Shown here in pieces: positions 53,741-63,457 of a stretch of 64,000 nucleotides of DNA; positions within the stretch are counted from its first letter, which is position 1, and the number at the start of each line of letters is the position of its first letter. The translations under genes and the position numbers were made by a program. The stretch is from Halieaceae bacterium UBA6060 (lineage in GTDB: Bacteria; Pseudomonadota; Gammaproteobacteria; Pseudomonadales; Halieaceae), in NCBI GenBank assembly GCA_002428935.1, contig DIYG01000167.1, forward strand, positions 235 through 64,234, given 5' to 3'. Under the pieces are notes generated by a model. The model was given only the letters and a program-made list of their open reading frames with translations. It had not been told where the DNA came from and did not search any database.

Positions 53741-56077
53741 TCAGTCTTCCACCGGTGGAGGTGCCAACACCTCCCGTTGCCCATTGGAGCCCATCTCTGT
53801 GACCACCCCGGCGGCCTCCATGGCCTCGATCAGTCGCGCCGCGCGGTTGTAGCCGATGCGCAGTTTCCGCTGCACGCTGGAAATCGACGCGCGACGACTC
53901 TTGGTGACGAAATGCACCGCCTCGTCATATAAAGCGTCGCTCTCATCATCACCATCGCCCGCATCCGATTGAAGCTCCCCCGCAGTTACCGGTGTGCTAC
54001 TGCCCTCATCAAGGAGCCCCTCGATATACGCCGGTTCTCCCCGTCGTTTCCAATCGGCAACTACCCGGTGAACCTCATCATCGGAGACAAAGGCGCCGTG
54101 GACGCGATTGGGCAAGCCGCTGCCCGGGGGTAAGTACAGCATGTCGCCGTGCCCAAGGAGCTGCTCGGCACCGCCCTGATCGAGAATCGTTCGAGAGTCA
54201 ACCTTGGAGCTGACCTGAAAGGCAATGCGGGTTGGCACGTTGGCTTTTATCAACCCGGTGATGACATCCACGGAGGGTCGCTGTGTGGCGAGGATCAGGT
54301 GAATGCCTGCGGCGCGCGCCTTCTGCGCAATGCGAGCGATGAGTTCTTCAACCTTCTTGCCGACGATCATCATCATGTCGGCAAACTCATCGATCACAAC
54401 AACAATAGACGGCAGCACCTCCAAATTCGGGGGTACCTGCTCATCCACAGGTGTCATAGATAAGGGATCCGGCGTCCACAGAGGGTCGATGAGAGGCGTG
54501 TCGCCTTTCTCCGCATCGGCGATTTTGCGGTTGTAACCCGCGAGATTGCGCACACCGAGCGCCGCCATCAGCTTGTAGCGGCGTTCCATTTCCGCCACGC
54601 ACCACCGCAGACCGTTGGCGGCGTCCTTCATGTCGGTGATCACCGGTGTAAGCAGGTGTGGGATACCGTCGTAAACCGAAAGCTCGAGCATCTTGGGATC
54701 CACGAGAATCAGACGCACATCGGCCGGGGTCGATTTGTACAGCAGCGACAGGAGCATGGCATTCACGCCCACGGATTTCCCCGATCCCGTGGTCCCGGCC
54801 ACAAGCAAATGGGGCATCCGCGCGAGATCGGCCACCACCGGTTGGCCGGAAATATCGTGACCGAGAGCCAGGGTGAGCGCCGATTTGGACTGGTCAAAGG
54901 CGCGCGACGATAAGACCTCGCGGAAGTTGACGATTTCCCGGTGTTCGTTGGGAATCTCGATGCCCACGACACTCTTGCCGGGGATAACCTCTACCACGCG
55001 CACTGAGATCACCGCCAGGGAGCGGGCCAGATCCTTTGCCAGGTTGGAGATACGCGACACTTTTACGCCAGCCGCAGGCTGCAGTTCAAAGCGAGTGATT
55101 ACCGGGCCCGGATACACCGCGGTGACCTCGGCGGTCACGCCAAAATCAGCGAGCTTGAGTTCCAGTAATTTGGAGAGCTTCTCCAAAGCCTCGGGTGAGT
55201 ACCCCAGACTTGGATCCCGTGTATCGGGGTCCAGGAGTTCCAGGGGAGGCAGCTCACCGGTAACGGGGGCATCAAACAGGGGAACCTGCTTCTCTCGCTC
55301 GGCCCGATCAGACTTCTCCGGCGGGGGCTTGAGGGGCTTGATCTTTGGTGGCTTGCGCTTCTTCTCTTTCTCGACATGCTGATCGATAACCTGACGTCGC
55401 GCCGCGAGTTGTTTTTCGCGAGCCCGTCGATCTTTTGCCTGATCCCATAGGCCGACGCTGGCTCTGTGGGCCCGAGAAGCCCCCTCGAGGGTCAGGGCGC
55501 CGAGGCGGTCCATCAACCGCAGCCAGCTCAAATCGGTAAAAATCGTCATCCCAAACAAAAATACGGCAAGCAAAATCAAGCGGCTGCCAAAGGCGTTGAA
55601 GGCGCTGTTCATGGCCCCACCGATGGCCTGACCAACGATGCCCCCGGAGCCCTGAGGAAGAGCACCCGAAGGCCCCATGTTCAGCGCGACAATGGCCGTG
55701 CCCGAGGTCATCACCAGGAGCAAGCCCAGTACTCGAATCGACAGCACCGTAGAGGAAAAGGCCCGGGGCTTCTCGCGCTCGGCAAACAACAGGTAAGCGC
55801 GGTAGGCGAGCATTAGTGGAAAGAGGTAAGCCAGATATCCGACCAGGGAAAAACAGATATCCGCAAGCCAGGCCCCGGCCGGCCCACCGAGATTGCGTAC
55901 GGCCGCGCCACTTCCCGTGGCGGACCAACCCGGATCGGCCGGTGTGTAGCTGCTTAAGCTGACCAGCAGGTAGGCACAGATCGCGACCACAGCAATCAAC
56001 AGACCTTCGCGCAGTCGTGGGGACGCCTTCGCGGGGGGCTCGCTACGAGATTGGCTTCGGGATGGGCTTCGCGACAC
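53741..56077 (-). CDS. ftsK: DNA translocase FtsK
   Basis: Links division to chromosome dimer resolution. The 778-residue protein has four to five N-terminal membrane helices (to about residue 190), a charged linker of Lys/Pro, the motor with Walker A GTTGSGKSVGVNA and Walker B IVVVIDEFADMMM, LILATQRPSVDVITGLIKAN, and the winged-helix gamma domain at the end (RASISSVQRKLRIGYNRAAR) that reads KOPS sites. The short linker is as in Pseudomonas. Divergent from trxB across 238 bases; that gap has a CTTATG-10-CATAAG inverted repeat at 56140-56161. Confidence 0.97.
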   Translation of the reverse strand: MSRSPSRSQSRSEPPAKASPRLREGLLIAVVAICAYLLVSLSSYTPADPGWSATGSGAAVRNLGGPAGAWLADICFSLVGYLAYLFPLMLAYRAYLLFAEREKPRAFSSTVLSIRVLGLLLVMTSGTAIVALNMGPSGALPQGSGGIVGQAIGGAMNSAFNAFGSRLILLAVFLFGMTIFTDLSWLRLMDRLGALTLEGASRAHRASVGLWDQAKDRRAREKQLAARRQVIDQHVEKEKKRKPPKIKPLKPPPEKSDRAEREKQVPLFDAPVTGELPPLELLDPDTRDPSLGYSPEALEKLSKLLELKLADFGVTAEVTAVYPGPVITRFELQPAAGVKVSRISNLAKDLARSLAVISVRVVEVIPGKSVVGIEIPNEHREIVNFREVLSSRAFDQSKSALTLALGHDISGQPVVADLARMPHLLVAGTTGSGKSVGVNAMLLSLLYKSTPADVRLILVDPKMLELSVYDGIPHLLTPVITDMKDAANGLRWCVAEMERRYKLMAALGVRNLAGYNRKIADAEKGDTPLIDPLWTPDPLSMTPVDEQVPPNLEVLPSIVVVIDEFADMMMIVGKKVEELIARIAQKARAAGIHLILATQRPSVDVITGLIKANVPTRIAFQVSSKVDSRTILDQGGAEQLLGHGDMLYLPPGSGLPNRVHGAFVSDDEVHRVVADWKRRGEPAYIEGLLDEGSSTPVTAGELQSDAGDGDDESDALYDEAVHFVTKSRRASISSVQRKLRIGYNRAARLIEAMEAAGVVTEMGSNGQREVLAPPPVED

Positions 56078-56315
56078 AGGCTTCTACGGGCTTCTCTGGA
56101 AAGGGGTAGTTTCTACAGGTTCTCTAAATTATTCAATAGCTTATGGTTATTTCTTCATAAGGCTATGATCTTTGCGGTGGGCGAATCCATGAATTACCAT
56201 GCGCGCCTTGGCTGCTCGCCCTCGAAATTGCTGACCTCGCCCCCATATAGACCGGCAGCATAGATCGGCAGAGCAACGCGCCGATGACCTCTACACGAAG
56301 TGAGACCCGCAAATC

Positions 56316-57278
56316 ATGGCCGACGTTCAACATCACAAGCTGATCATACTGGGTTCTGGACCCGCAGGTTACACGGCAGCGGTCTACGCAGCCCGCGCCA
56401 ACCTCGATCCCGTGGTGATTACCGGTATGCAGCAGGGGGGGCAACTGACCACCACCACCGAGGTAGAGAACTGGCCTGGCGGTGCGGCGGACCTCCAGGG
56501 ACCCGGGCTTATGCAAAACATGCTCGAACATGTAGAGCGCTTCGGCACTCAGGTCATCTTCGATCACATCGAATCCGTGGACCTCAAGGCCCGCCCTCTG
56601 CGGCTCACAGGCAGCTCCGAGTACAGCTGTGATGCGCTGATTATCGCCACCGGCGCATCGGCTCAATACCTCGGTCTACCCAGCGAGGATGCGTTTTTGG
56701 GTAAGGGCGTTTCCGCCTGTGCCACCTGCGACGGCTTTTTCTACCGCAATAAGCGTGTCTCCGTCATCGGCGGCGGCAATACCGCCGTTGAAGAAGCTTT
56801 GTACCTGGCCAACCTCGCCGAGAAAGTGATTCTCGTGCACCGCCGGGACAGCCTCCGGGCCGAAAAGGTTTTGCAAGATCGACTATTTGCACGGGAAGCC
56901 GAGGGGAAGATCGAGATTCGCTGGAATCACGTCCTTGATGAGGTTCTCGGAGACGAATCCGGAGTGACGGGTATGCGCATCCGCGCCGTGGACGGCTCCG
57001 GGGATGAAGAGGTGCCGCTGGCCGGCGTGTTCATCGCCATTGGCCACAAGCCAAACACCGATATTTTCGCAGACCAGTTGGCCATGGAAGGCGGCTATAT
57101 CACGATCCGCAGTGGCTCGGAAGGTAACGCCACGGCGACCAGCGTCCCTGGAGTGTTTGCCGCTGGCGATGTTGGGGATCACATCTATCGCCAGGCGGTG
57201 ACCTCGGCCGGCTTCGGCTGTATGGCCGCGCTGGATGCGGAAAAGTATCTCGATGAACTGGAGCAACAGGCGGCCTAG
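56316..57278 (+). CDS. trxB: Thioredoxin reductase
   Basis: NADPH-dependent flavoenzyme keeping thioredoxin reduced. The 320-residue protein has the FAD motif ILGSGPAGYTAAVYAARA, the active-site Cys135-Ala-Thr-Cys138 in ACATCDGFF, the NADPH motif VIGGGNTAVEEALYLA, and the C-terminal GVFAAGDVGD. Followed within 10 bases by aat. Confidence 0.97.
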   Translation: MADVQHHKLIILGSGPAGYTAAVYAARANLDPVVITGMQQGGQLTTTTEVENWPGGAADLQGPGLMQNMLEHVERFGTQVIFDHIESVDLKARPLRLTGSSEYSCDALIIATGASAQYLGLPSEDAFLGKGVSACATCDGFFYRNKRVSVIGGGNTAVEEALYLANLAEKVILVHRRDSLRAEKVLQDRLFAREAEGKIEIRWNHVLDEVLGDESGVTGMRIRAVDGSGDEEVPLAGVFIAIGHKPNTDIFADQLAMEGGYITIRSGSEGNATATSVPGVFAAGDVGDHIYRQAVTSAGFGCMAALDAEKYLDELEQQAA

Positions 57279-57287
57279 CGGTCCCCC

Positions 57288-57995
57288 GTGGCCCTCCTCA
57301 CCTATTTGGAGCCTGGTGAGGCCTTCCCGGCTACGGAACAGGCGCTAACCTACCCCAACGGGCTTCTGGCGGCGGGTGGGAATCTGGATGTACCCACCCT
57401 GCTGGCCGCCTACGATCGCGGTATCTTTCCCTGGTACGAAGCCCCCCAGCCAGTGCTCTGGTGGAGTCCAGACCCCCGGGCCGTGCTTTTCCTCGATGAG
57501 CTTCACGTTTCGCGCTCGCTGCGCAAAACCCTCCGTCGCGACGGCTTTACGCTATCCGCCGACCAATGCTTTGCCGAAGTTATGGAAGCCTGTGCCGAGC
57601 CACGACCGGACCAAGATGGCACCTGGATCGATCACTCCATGCAAGACGCTTACGGAGAATTGCATCGCCTGGGGTGGGCTCACTCGGTTGAGGTATGGCA
57701 AAACGACAGGCTCGTTGGCGGTCTCTATGGCGTCCATCGCGGTGGCGTGTTTTTCGGTGAGAGCATGTTCGCGCGGGTTACCGATGCGTCGAAGATCGCC
57801 CTCGTAGCCCTCGTGCATCTCCTTAGGGAGCGCAACACCGAGTTCATCGATTGTCAGGTGGAAACAGAACATCTGAACAGTCTCGGGGCACGCTTGCTCC
57901 CCCGAGTAGACTTTGAGAAACGACTTGCGCAAACTAATCGACAGCCTCAGGGAGCCCCCTGGACGCTGCCACGGAGCTGCGGGAAACTTCTGTGA
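57288..57995 (+). CDS. aat: Leucyl/phenylalanyl-tRNA-protein transferase
   Basis: Adds Leu or Phe to proteins starting with Lys or Arg, marking them for ClpS-ClpAP. The 235-residue protein shows GLLAAGGNLDVPTLLAAYDR, GIFPWYE, WWSPDPRAVL, LVGGLYGVHRGGVFFGESMF and FIDCQVETEHLNSLGAR. The start is GTG 57288. GTGA overlap with bpt. Confidence 0.97.
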   Translation: MALLTYLEPGEAFPATEQALTYPNGLLAAGGNLDVPTLLAAYDRGIFPWYEAPQPVLWWSPDPRAVLFLDELHVSRSLRKTLRRDGFTLSADQCFAEVMEACAEPRPDQDGTWIDHSMQDAYGELHRLGWAHSVEVWQNDRLVGGLYGVHRGGVFFGESMFARVTDASKIALVALVHLLRERNTEFIDCQVETEHLNSLGARLLPRVDFEKRLAQTNRQPQGAPWTLPRSCGKLL

Positions 57996-58723
57996 CATCA
58001 TCGCTGCGCGACCTCAAGGTTTACACCACCTACCCCCATCGGTGTAGCTACCTGGAAGGCGAAGAAGCCACGACTCTGTTTATCGACCCGCGCCAGCCCG
58101 TCGATCAGACCCTCTACAGCAATCTGTCACTCCTGGGCTTTCGGCGCAGCGGCAATCACATCTACCGACCCCATTGCAGCCATTGCAATGCCTGCATCCC
58201 CGCACGCATTCCCGTCGCGGACTTTAAGCCCAACCGCGCCCAGCGGCGCTGCTTGCGACGAAATCGAGACCTGGACGTAAGGAGCTGCAAATCCATCGCC
58301 AGTGACGAGGCCTATGAGCTTTACGACCGCTACATCCGGGCTCGCCACGCCGACGGCGACATGTATCCACCGGATCGCGATCAGTTCGAGTCGTTTCTCA
58401 ATAACCCCTGGGGTTGCACCGAATACCTTGAATTTCGCGACGATGGGCGTTTAGTAGCCATCGCCGTGGCGGATCTCATGCTCGACGGCTTATCGGCGAT
58501 CTACACCTTCTACGACCCCGATGAAGAAGCTCGCAGCCCCGGGCGCTTTGCCATTCTCTGGCAGGTCGAGCATTGCCGAACCCGGCAGTTACCGTACGTG
58601 TATCTAGGCTACTGGATCCGCAATTGCCGCAAGATGGCCTACAAGGCGGATTACCAACCCCTTGAGGTTCTCGTTGGGAATCAGTGGCAGCGAGATCCGG
58701 AAGGACTTATCGAGTCCTACTGA
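57992..58723 (+). CDS. bpt: Aspartate/glutamate leucyltransferase (Bpt)
   Basis: Transfers Leu from Leu-tRNA to proteins beginning with Asp or Glu; older annotations call it arginyl-tRNA-protein transferase (ate). The 243-residue protein has the N-terminal TTYPHRCSYL, the Cys-rich HCSHCNACIPARIPV, YLEFRDDGRLVAIAVAD and VYLGYWIRNCRKMAYKADY. The start is GTG 57992, overlapping the aat stop. The bpt rather than ate reading rests on the family in this lineage, not on a single residue. Confidence 0.93.
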   Translation: MTSSLRDLKVYTTYPHRCSYLEGEEATTLFIDPRQPVDQTLYSNLSLLGFRRSGNHIYRPHCSHCNACIPARIPVADFKPNRAQRRCLRRNRDLDVRSCKSIASDEAYELYDRYIRARHADGDMYPPDRDQFESFLNNPWGCTEYLEFRDDGRLVAIAVADLMLDGLSAIYTFYDPDEEARSPGRFAILWQVEHCRTRQLPYVYLGYWIRNCRKMAYKADYQPLEVLVGNQWQRDPEGLIESY

Positions 58724-58852
58724 GGCTCAAGGGCTCCGCTACCCTCCACCAGACCAAGGTAACAAGCCGCCTGAAGTGGATATTTTTCCTATAGCGGTAA
58801 GCAGGCATTTGGGGCAGAATGCGCCCTCATTTTTTTCCGCAGACGCGAATGC

Positions 58853-59071
58853 ATGGCCAAAGAAGATCAAATTGAAATGGAAGGCGAGGTTGTAGACACC
58901 CTGCCCAACACAACTTTTCGAGTAAAACTCGAGAACGGCCACGTGGTGACCGCGCATATTTCTGGAAAAATGCGCAAGAACTACATTCGCATTCTCACCG
59001 GCGACAAGGTTCGCGTTGAACTGACACCTTACGACCTCACCAAGGGCCGTATTACTTACCGCGAGCGCTAA
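58853..59071 (+). CDS. infA: Translation initiation factor IF-1
   Basis: A 72-residue S1/OB-fold protein that blocks the ribosomal A site during initiation. The sequence MAKEDQIEMEGEVVDTLPNT and SGKMRKNYIRILTGDKV is unmistakable. A T-rich stretch lies just before the start, and no clear Shine-Dalgarno sequence is seen. The gap after bpt is 129 bases, enough for its own promoter; the gene converges with clpA. Confidence 0.98.
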   Translation: MAKEDQIEMEGEVVDTLPNTTFRVKLENGHVVTAHISGKMRKNYIRILTGDKVRVELTPYDLTKGRITYRER

Positions 59072-59228
59072 GCGCAGTTACTCTGGGGTTCTAGCACCCC
59101 TCCCGCAGCCACAGCCACCACGCCAGGGCTTCAGCCAAACGAGGGCTTCAAAGAGGCCTGACCCCGAGACTCTCTTGGACCTGGACCTCGTCTGGCCTTG
59201 ATCCATACACGATCAGGCTCGCCCGCCC

Positions 59229-61526
59229 TTAAGACAGGGCCAATTCTCCTTCCTCGGAATCTTCCGCCTCGGCAACCCGAACTTCCAGATCGTCTCCGGC
59301 GGCGTTGAGGCGCACCAGAGCCGTGCCGCCCTTACTGGCCAGCGGCCCAAAGAGAACCATTTCCGCCAGAGGCTTTTTGATGTGCTCCTGGATCACCCGA
59401 TCCATGGGCCGCGCGCCCATGTGCTTGTCGTAGCCTTTCTCCACAAGCCACAGCCGAGCATCTTCATCCACATCCAGAGTGATGCGTTTTTCATCGAGCT
59501 GTCCCTGAAGTTCGGCGAGGAACTTGTCTACCACCGTGAGAATGATGTCCTCACCAAGGGGCTGGAACTGCACCACGTTGTCCAAACGGTTACGGAATTC
59601 AGGAGTAAAGAGCCGGTTGATGGCTTCCATACCATCGCTGGAATGATCCTGGGCGGTAAAACCTATGGAGCGACGACTGATGCTTTCGGCGCCGGCATTG
59701 GTGGTCATAACCAAAATGACATTGCGGAAGTCAGCTTTGCGGCCGTTATTGTCCGTAAGGGTCCCGTGATCCATGACCTGCAGAAGCAGATTGAAGACTT
59801 CCGGATGAGCCTTCTCGATCTCGTCCAGGAGCACCACCGCATGGGGGTGTTTGGTCACCGCATCGGTGAGCAGCCCCCCCTGATCAAATCCCACGTAACC
59901 CGGGGGCGCACCGATCAAGCGGGATACCGTGTGCCGCTCCATGTATTCGGACATATCAAAGCGAATGAGCTCCAGACCGAGAATCTTCGCAAGCTGCCGG
60001 GTGACTTCGGTTTTGCCGACACCCGTAGGCCCCGCAAGGAGGAACGAGCCGATGGGTTTGTCGCCGCCTCGCAGGCCCGCCCGCGCCATCTTTATAGACG
60101 TCGATAGGCTGGACACCGCCTCGTCTTGCCCGAACACTACCATACGCAGGTTGCTCTCGAGCTTTTGCAGCACTTCCTTGTCGTTGCGATTGACGGACTT
60201 GGGAGGGATACGCGCAATCTTTGCTACCACGGCTTCCACATCGTGTTTGCCAACGACCTTCTTGCGTCGCGATGGGGGTTGTAACTGCTGATAGGCCCCC
60301 GCCTCATCAATGACATCGATAGCTTTGTCCGGCAAAAAGCGGTCTGTGATGTAGCGAGCTGATAAGTCCGTGGCAACCCGCAGGGCCTGATCCGTGTAAC
60401 GCAGGCCGTGATGCTCCTCGAAGCGAGACTTGAGGCCCTTGAGAATCTTGTAGGCGTCATCGGTGCTGGGTTCCAGCACGTCAATCTTCTGAAAGCGTCG
60501 ACTGAGGGCCTTATCTTTGTCGAAGATGCCACGGTATTCCTGAAACGTCGTCGATCCTATGCACCGCAGCTTGCCAGACGTCAGCAAAGGTTTAAGTAGG
60601 TTGCTGGCATCCATAACCCCGCCAGAGGCGGCACCCGCACCAATGATCGTGTGGATCTCATCGATAAAGAGGACGGCCCCATCACGTCGCTTCAGCTCCG
60701 CAAGAAGCCCTTTGAAGCGCTTTTCGAAATCACCTCTGTACTTCGTACCGGCAAGCAGGGCACCGAGATCCAGGGAGTACACCACGGCGTTCTCGAGCAT
60801 CTCAGGGACTTCACCATCTTCTATGAGCTTGGCCAGGCCCTCGGCGATAGCCGTTTTACCGACGCCGCTTTCACCCACCAGCAACGGATTGTTTTTCCGC
60901 CGCCGAGCCAAGACCTGAATCACCCGCTCTACTTCCGACGTGCGGCCGATCAGAGGATCGATGCGTCCATCCCGGGCTTCTTCATTCAGATTTGTGGCGT
61001 AGGTATCCAGAGGATTCTTGTCGCCCTCCTCGCCACTCGCCTCCGTGGGCGCGGACTCTCGCTCTGGGCCGCTGTCGTCGTCACCGTCCTCGACTTTGGA
61101 TATGCCGTGAGTGATGTAGTTGACCACGTCCAGGCGGGAGATGTTCTGAGTCTTGAGAAAATAGACCGCCTGCGATTCCTGCTCGGAAAAAATAGCCACC
61201 AGAACGTTGGCACCGGTGACCTCGCTCTTTCCGGAGCTTTGCACATGAAACACGGCGCGCTGGAGTACCCGTTGAAAGCCCAGCGTCGGCTGGGTCTCGC
61301 GGTCCTCTTCGTCTTCGGGAATTAGCGGGGTGGTAGAGTCGATAAACTCCACGAGATCACCGCGCAGCGCGCTGAGCTGTGTCCCGCAGGCTTTCAACAC
61401 GCGGATAGCGTCGTTGTTGTCCAGCAGCGCAAGTAGCAGATGCTCCACGGTCATAAACTCGTGGCGGCGGGACCGGGCGGCGCGAAATGCGTCGTTCAAC
61501 GTCTGTTCCAGTTCCTTGCTCAGCAT
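59229..61526 (-). CDS. clpA: ATP-dependent Clp protease ATP-binding subunit ClpA
   Basis: Hsp100 unfoldase feeding ClpP. The 765-residue protein has the N-domain that binds ClpS (LEQTLNDAFRAARSRRHEFM), two AAA+ modules with Walker A GESGVGKTAI and GPTGVGKTEV, and the ClpP-binding GF-type loop region (RSIGFT) in the second. Acidic linker after the N-domain. ATG 61526, with AAGGAG before it, is the start; the frame further up to 61574 overlaps clpS and lacks family likeness. Confidence 0.97.
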   Translation of the reverse strand: MLSKELEQTLNDAFRAARSRRHEFMTVEHLLLALLDNNDAIRVLKACGTQLSALRGDLVEFIDSTTPLIPEDEEDRETQPTLGFQRVLQRAVFHVQSSGKSEVTGANVLVAIFSEQESQAVYFLKTQNISRLDVVNYITHGISKVEDGDDDSGPERESAPTEASGEEGDKNPLDTYATNLNEEARDGRIDPLIGRTSEVERVIQVLARRRKNNPLLVGESGVGKTAIAEGLAKLIEDGEVPEMLENAVVYSLDLGALLAGTKYRGDFEKRFKGLLAELKRRDGAVLFIDEIHTIIGAGAASGGVMDASNLLKPLLTSGKLRCIGSTTFQEYRGIFDKDKALSRRFQKIDVLEPSTDDAYKILKGLKSRFEEHHGLRYTDQALRVATDLSARYITDRFLPDKAIDVIDEAGAYQQLQPPSRRKKVVGKHDVEAVVAKIARIPPKSVNRNDKEVLQKLESNLRMVVFGQDEAVSSLSTSIKMARAGLRGGDKPIGSFLLAGPTGVGKTEVTRQLAKILGLELIRFDMSEYMERHTVSRLIGAPPGYVGFDQGGLLTDAVTKHPHAVVLLDEIEKAHPEVFNLLLQVMDHGTLTDNNGRKADFRNVILVMTTNAGAESISRRSIGFTAQDHSSDGMEAINRLFTPEFRNRLDNVVQFQPLGEDIILTVVDKFLAELQGQLDEKRITLDVDEDARLWLVEKGYDKHMGARPMDRVIQEHIKKPLAEMVLFGPLASKGGTALVRLNAAGDDLEVRVAEAEDSEEGELALS

Positions 61527-61546
61527 GCGCTGTCTCCTTCGGTGAT

Positions 61547-62011
61547 TTAAGCCTCCGAGGCCTCGATCTCGCACAGTAGGGGATGCTGATGATCCCGGGC
61601 GTACTGATTAACCTGTGCGGCCTTGGTTTCGGCTATGTCCTTGGTGAAGATGCCACAAACACCCTTGCCCTGGGTATGAACCGTGAGCATGACCTGCGTT
61701 GCCTGTTCGCGATTCATCTTGAAGAACATCTCCAAGACCTCCACCACAAACTCCATGGGCGTGTAGTCGTCGTTTAGGAGCACAACCTTATACAGGGGGG
61801 GCTTTTTGACCTCGGGCTTGGCCTCAGCGACCGCCTGACCGCCCTCGCCCTCTTGATCCGCGGGCTCATCCCCGGCCGTGGCAGCCGGAGGCACCCGCCC
61901 CGCCGAGCTCCAGGGCGTCAACGGCAAGCTATCCGCACCTAAACCTGCACTATAGGTAGGGCTATAGGCGGGCACCGGGCTCAATTCAGGATGAGGCAAA
62001 AACGATAGCAT
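61547..62011 (-). CDS. clpS: ClpS, N-end-rule adaptor of ClpA
   Basis: Delivers N-degron proteins to ClpAP. The core is textbook: KVVLLNDDYTPMEFVVEVLE (Asn-Asp-Asp and Met of the N-end pocket), FFKMNREQATQVMLTVHTQG and GVCGIFTKDIAETKAAQVN. As drawn it has 154 residues, about 45 more than usual; the first ~65 are Pro/Ala/Gly-rich. An in-frame GTG at 61894 would give 115 residues, and a TATAAT only 7 bases before ATG 62011 hints that transcription starts too close for that ATG to be used. Start uncertain. It lies 20 bases from clpA. Confidence 0.92.
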   Translation of the reverse strand: MLSFLPHPELSPVPAYSPTYSAGLGADSLPLTPWSSAGRVPPAATAGDEPADQEGEGGQAVAEAKPEVKKPPLYKVVLLNDDYTPMEFVVEVLEMFFKMNREQATQVMLTVHTQGKGVCGIFTKDIAETKAAQVNQYARDHQHPLLCEIEASEA

Positions 62012-62085
62012 CGTGGCGATTATAAGCGTTTTGTTCCCGGGTGCGACCGACCTTGGTCCCTCGGAGAAATAAAGTTAGAGAAATC

Positions 62086-62117
62086 AAAAAACCCGCCGCG
62101 GTCAAACCGTCGACGGG
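62086..62117 (-). terminator. Rho-independent terminator of icd
   Basis: On the minus strand, CCCGTCGACGG (11 bases) and CCGCGGCGGG (10 bases) can pair, with one bulged A and one G-T pair, around a TTTGA loop, followed directly by six T. It sits 87 bases past the icd stop and before clpS, separating the two genes. Confidence 0.85.
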
Positions 62118-62203
62118 CTGTTTGATGGGCTGATCCCCTGAGCGTAAACAGGCAGTCAGGTCGACGATCAACCTGCTTCCCGCCCCGAGGGGATCTTAAG
62201 GGC

Positions 62204-63457
62204 CTACATGGCTGCGATAATTTTCTCGCCAAAGCCCGAGCAACTGACCAGCGTGGCGCCTTCCATAAGACGCTCGAAGTCGTAAGTCACGGTACCGTTT
62301 TGAATCGCGCCGTTCATGCCATCGATAATCTTATCGGCGGCTTCGTTCCAACCCATGTGACGCAGCATCATCTCGGCGGAGAGAATAAGCGATCCGGGGT
62401 TGACCTTGTCCTGGCCCGCGTACTTGGGTGCCGTGCCGTGGGTGGCTTCAAACAATGCCACCGTATCGGACAGATTGGCGCCCGGTGCAATACCGATGCC
62501 GCCGACCTGCGCGGCAAGGGCGTCCGACAGGTAATCACCGTTGAGGTTCAGGGTAGCGACCACGGAGTACTCGCGCGGGCGCGTAAGCACCTGCTGGAGC
62601 ATGGCATCAGCGATCACATCCTTGATGACAATCTCTTTGCCCGTGTTGGGGTTCTTGATAGAAACCCAGGGACCGCCATCGAGAAGCTCACCACCAAACT
62701 CTTCCTGGGCCAGTTCATAACCCCAATCCCGGAAAGCACCTTCCGTGAATTTCATGATGTTGCCCTTGTGCACCAGAGTCACGGAGGGCAGATCCTGATC
62801 GATAGCGTACTGAATGGCTTTGCGCACCAGGCGCTTCGTGCCTTCGGCAGACACGGGCTTGATACCGATGCCGACATTCTGAGGGAAGCGTATCTTTGTC
62901 GCGCCCATTTCTTTAATGATGAAGTCGACGACCTTTTGCGCTTCATCGGTACCCGCTTCGTATTCGATGCCCGCATAGATGTCTTCCGAGTTCTCACGGA
63001 AGATCACCATGTTGCAGTCGCCGGGGTTCTTCACGGGAGACGGTACGCCTTCAAACCAGCGTACGGGACGCAGACAGGTGTAAAGATCCAACTCCTGGCG
63101 CAGGGCCACATTTAGCGAGCGAAAGCCGCCACCTACGGGCGTCGTCAAGGGGCCCTTGATAGCCACCGAGTACTCTTTGATGGCGTCCAAAGTTTCTTCC
63201 GGAAACCAGTCGCCTTCATACAGCTCCGCTGCCTTTTCCCCGGTGTAGATCTCCATCCAGGAAATCTTACGGCTGCCGTCATAAGCCTTGGCGACGGCTG
63301 CATCGACGACATCGATCATTACCGGGCTGATATCGACACCGATACCGTCACCCTCGATGTAGGGGATAATGGGATTATCGGGAACGTTGAGGCTGTTGTC
63401 CTCGTTGACGGTAATCCGCGTACCACTATCGGGAACTTTAATGTGCTGATAAGCCAT
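62204..63457 (-). CDS. icd: Isocitrate dehydrogenase (NADP+), prokaryotic dimer type
   Basis: TCA-cycle enzyme converting isocitrate to 2-oxoglutarate. The 417-residue protein has NIPIIPYIEGDGIGVDI-like N-terminal sequence (NVPDNPIIPYIEGDG), FRENSEDIYAGIEYEAG with the serine phosphorylated by AceK in E. coli, ANLNLNGDYLSDALAAQVGG-like region and EATHGTAPKYAGQDKVNPG near the C-terminus. A GGAG lies before the ATG. It ends at a clear terminator. Confidence 0.97.
   Translation of the reverse strand: MAYQHIKVPDSGTRITVNEDNSLNVPDNPIIPYIEGDGIGVDISPVMIDVVDAAVAKAYDGSRKISWMEIYTGEKAAELYEGDWFPEETLDAIKEYSVAIKGPLTTPVGGGFRSLNVALRQELDLYTCLRPVRWFEGVPSPVKNPGDCNMVIFRENSEDIYAGIEYEAGTDEAQKVVDFIIKEMGATKIRFPQNVGIGIKPVSAEGTKRLVRKAIQYAIDQDLPSVTLVHKGNIMKFTEGAFRDWGYELAQEEFGGELLDGGPWVSIKNPNTGKEIVIKDVIADAMLQQVLTRPREYSVVATLNLNGDYLSDALAAQVGGIGIAPGANLSDTVALFEATHGTAPKYAGQDKVNPGSLILSAEMMLRHMGWNEAADKIIDGMNGAIQNGTVTYDFERLMEGATLVSCSGFGEKIIAAM

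Noticed and set aside
58820..58845. GGGC/GCCC hairpin with T-run before infA as a terminator
   Set aside because: The stem is only four pairs and lies almost on the infA start, so it is more likely part of the infA leader.
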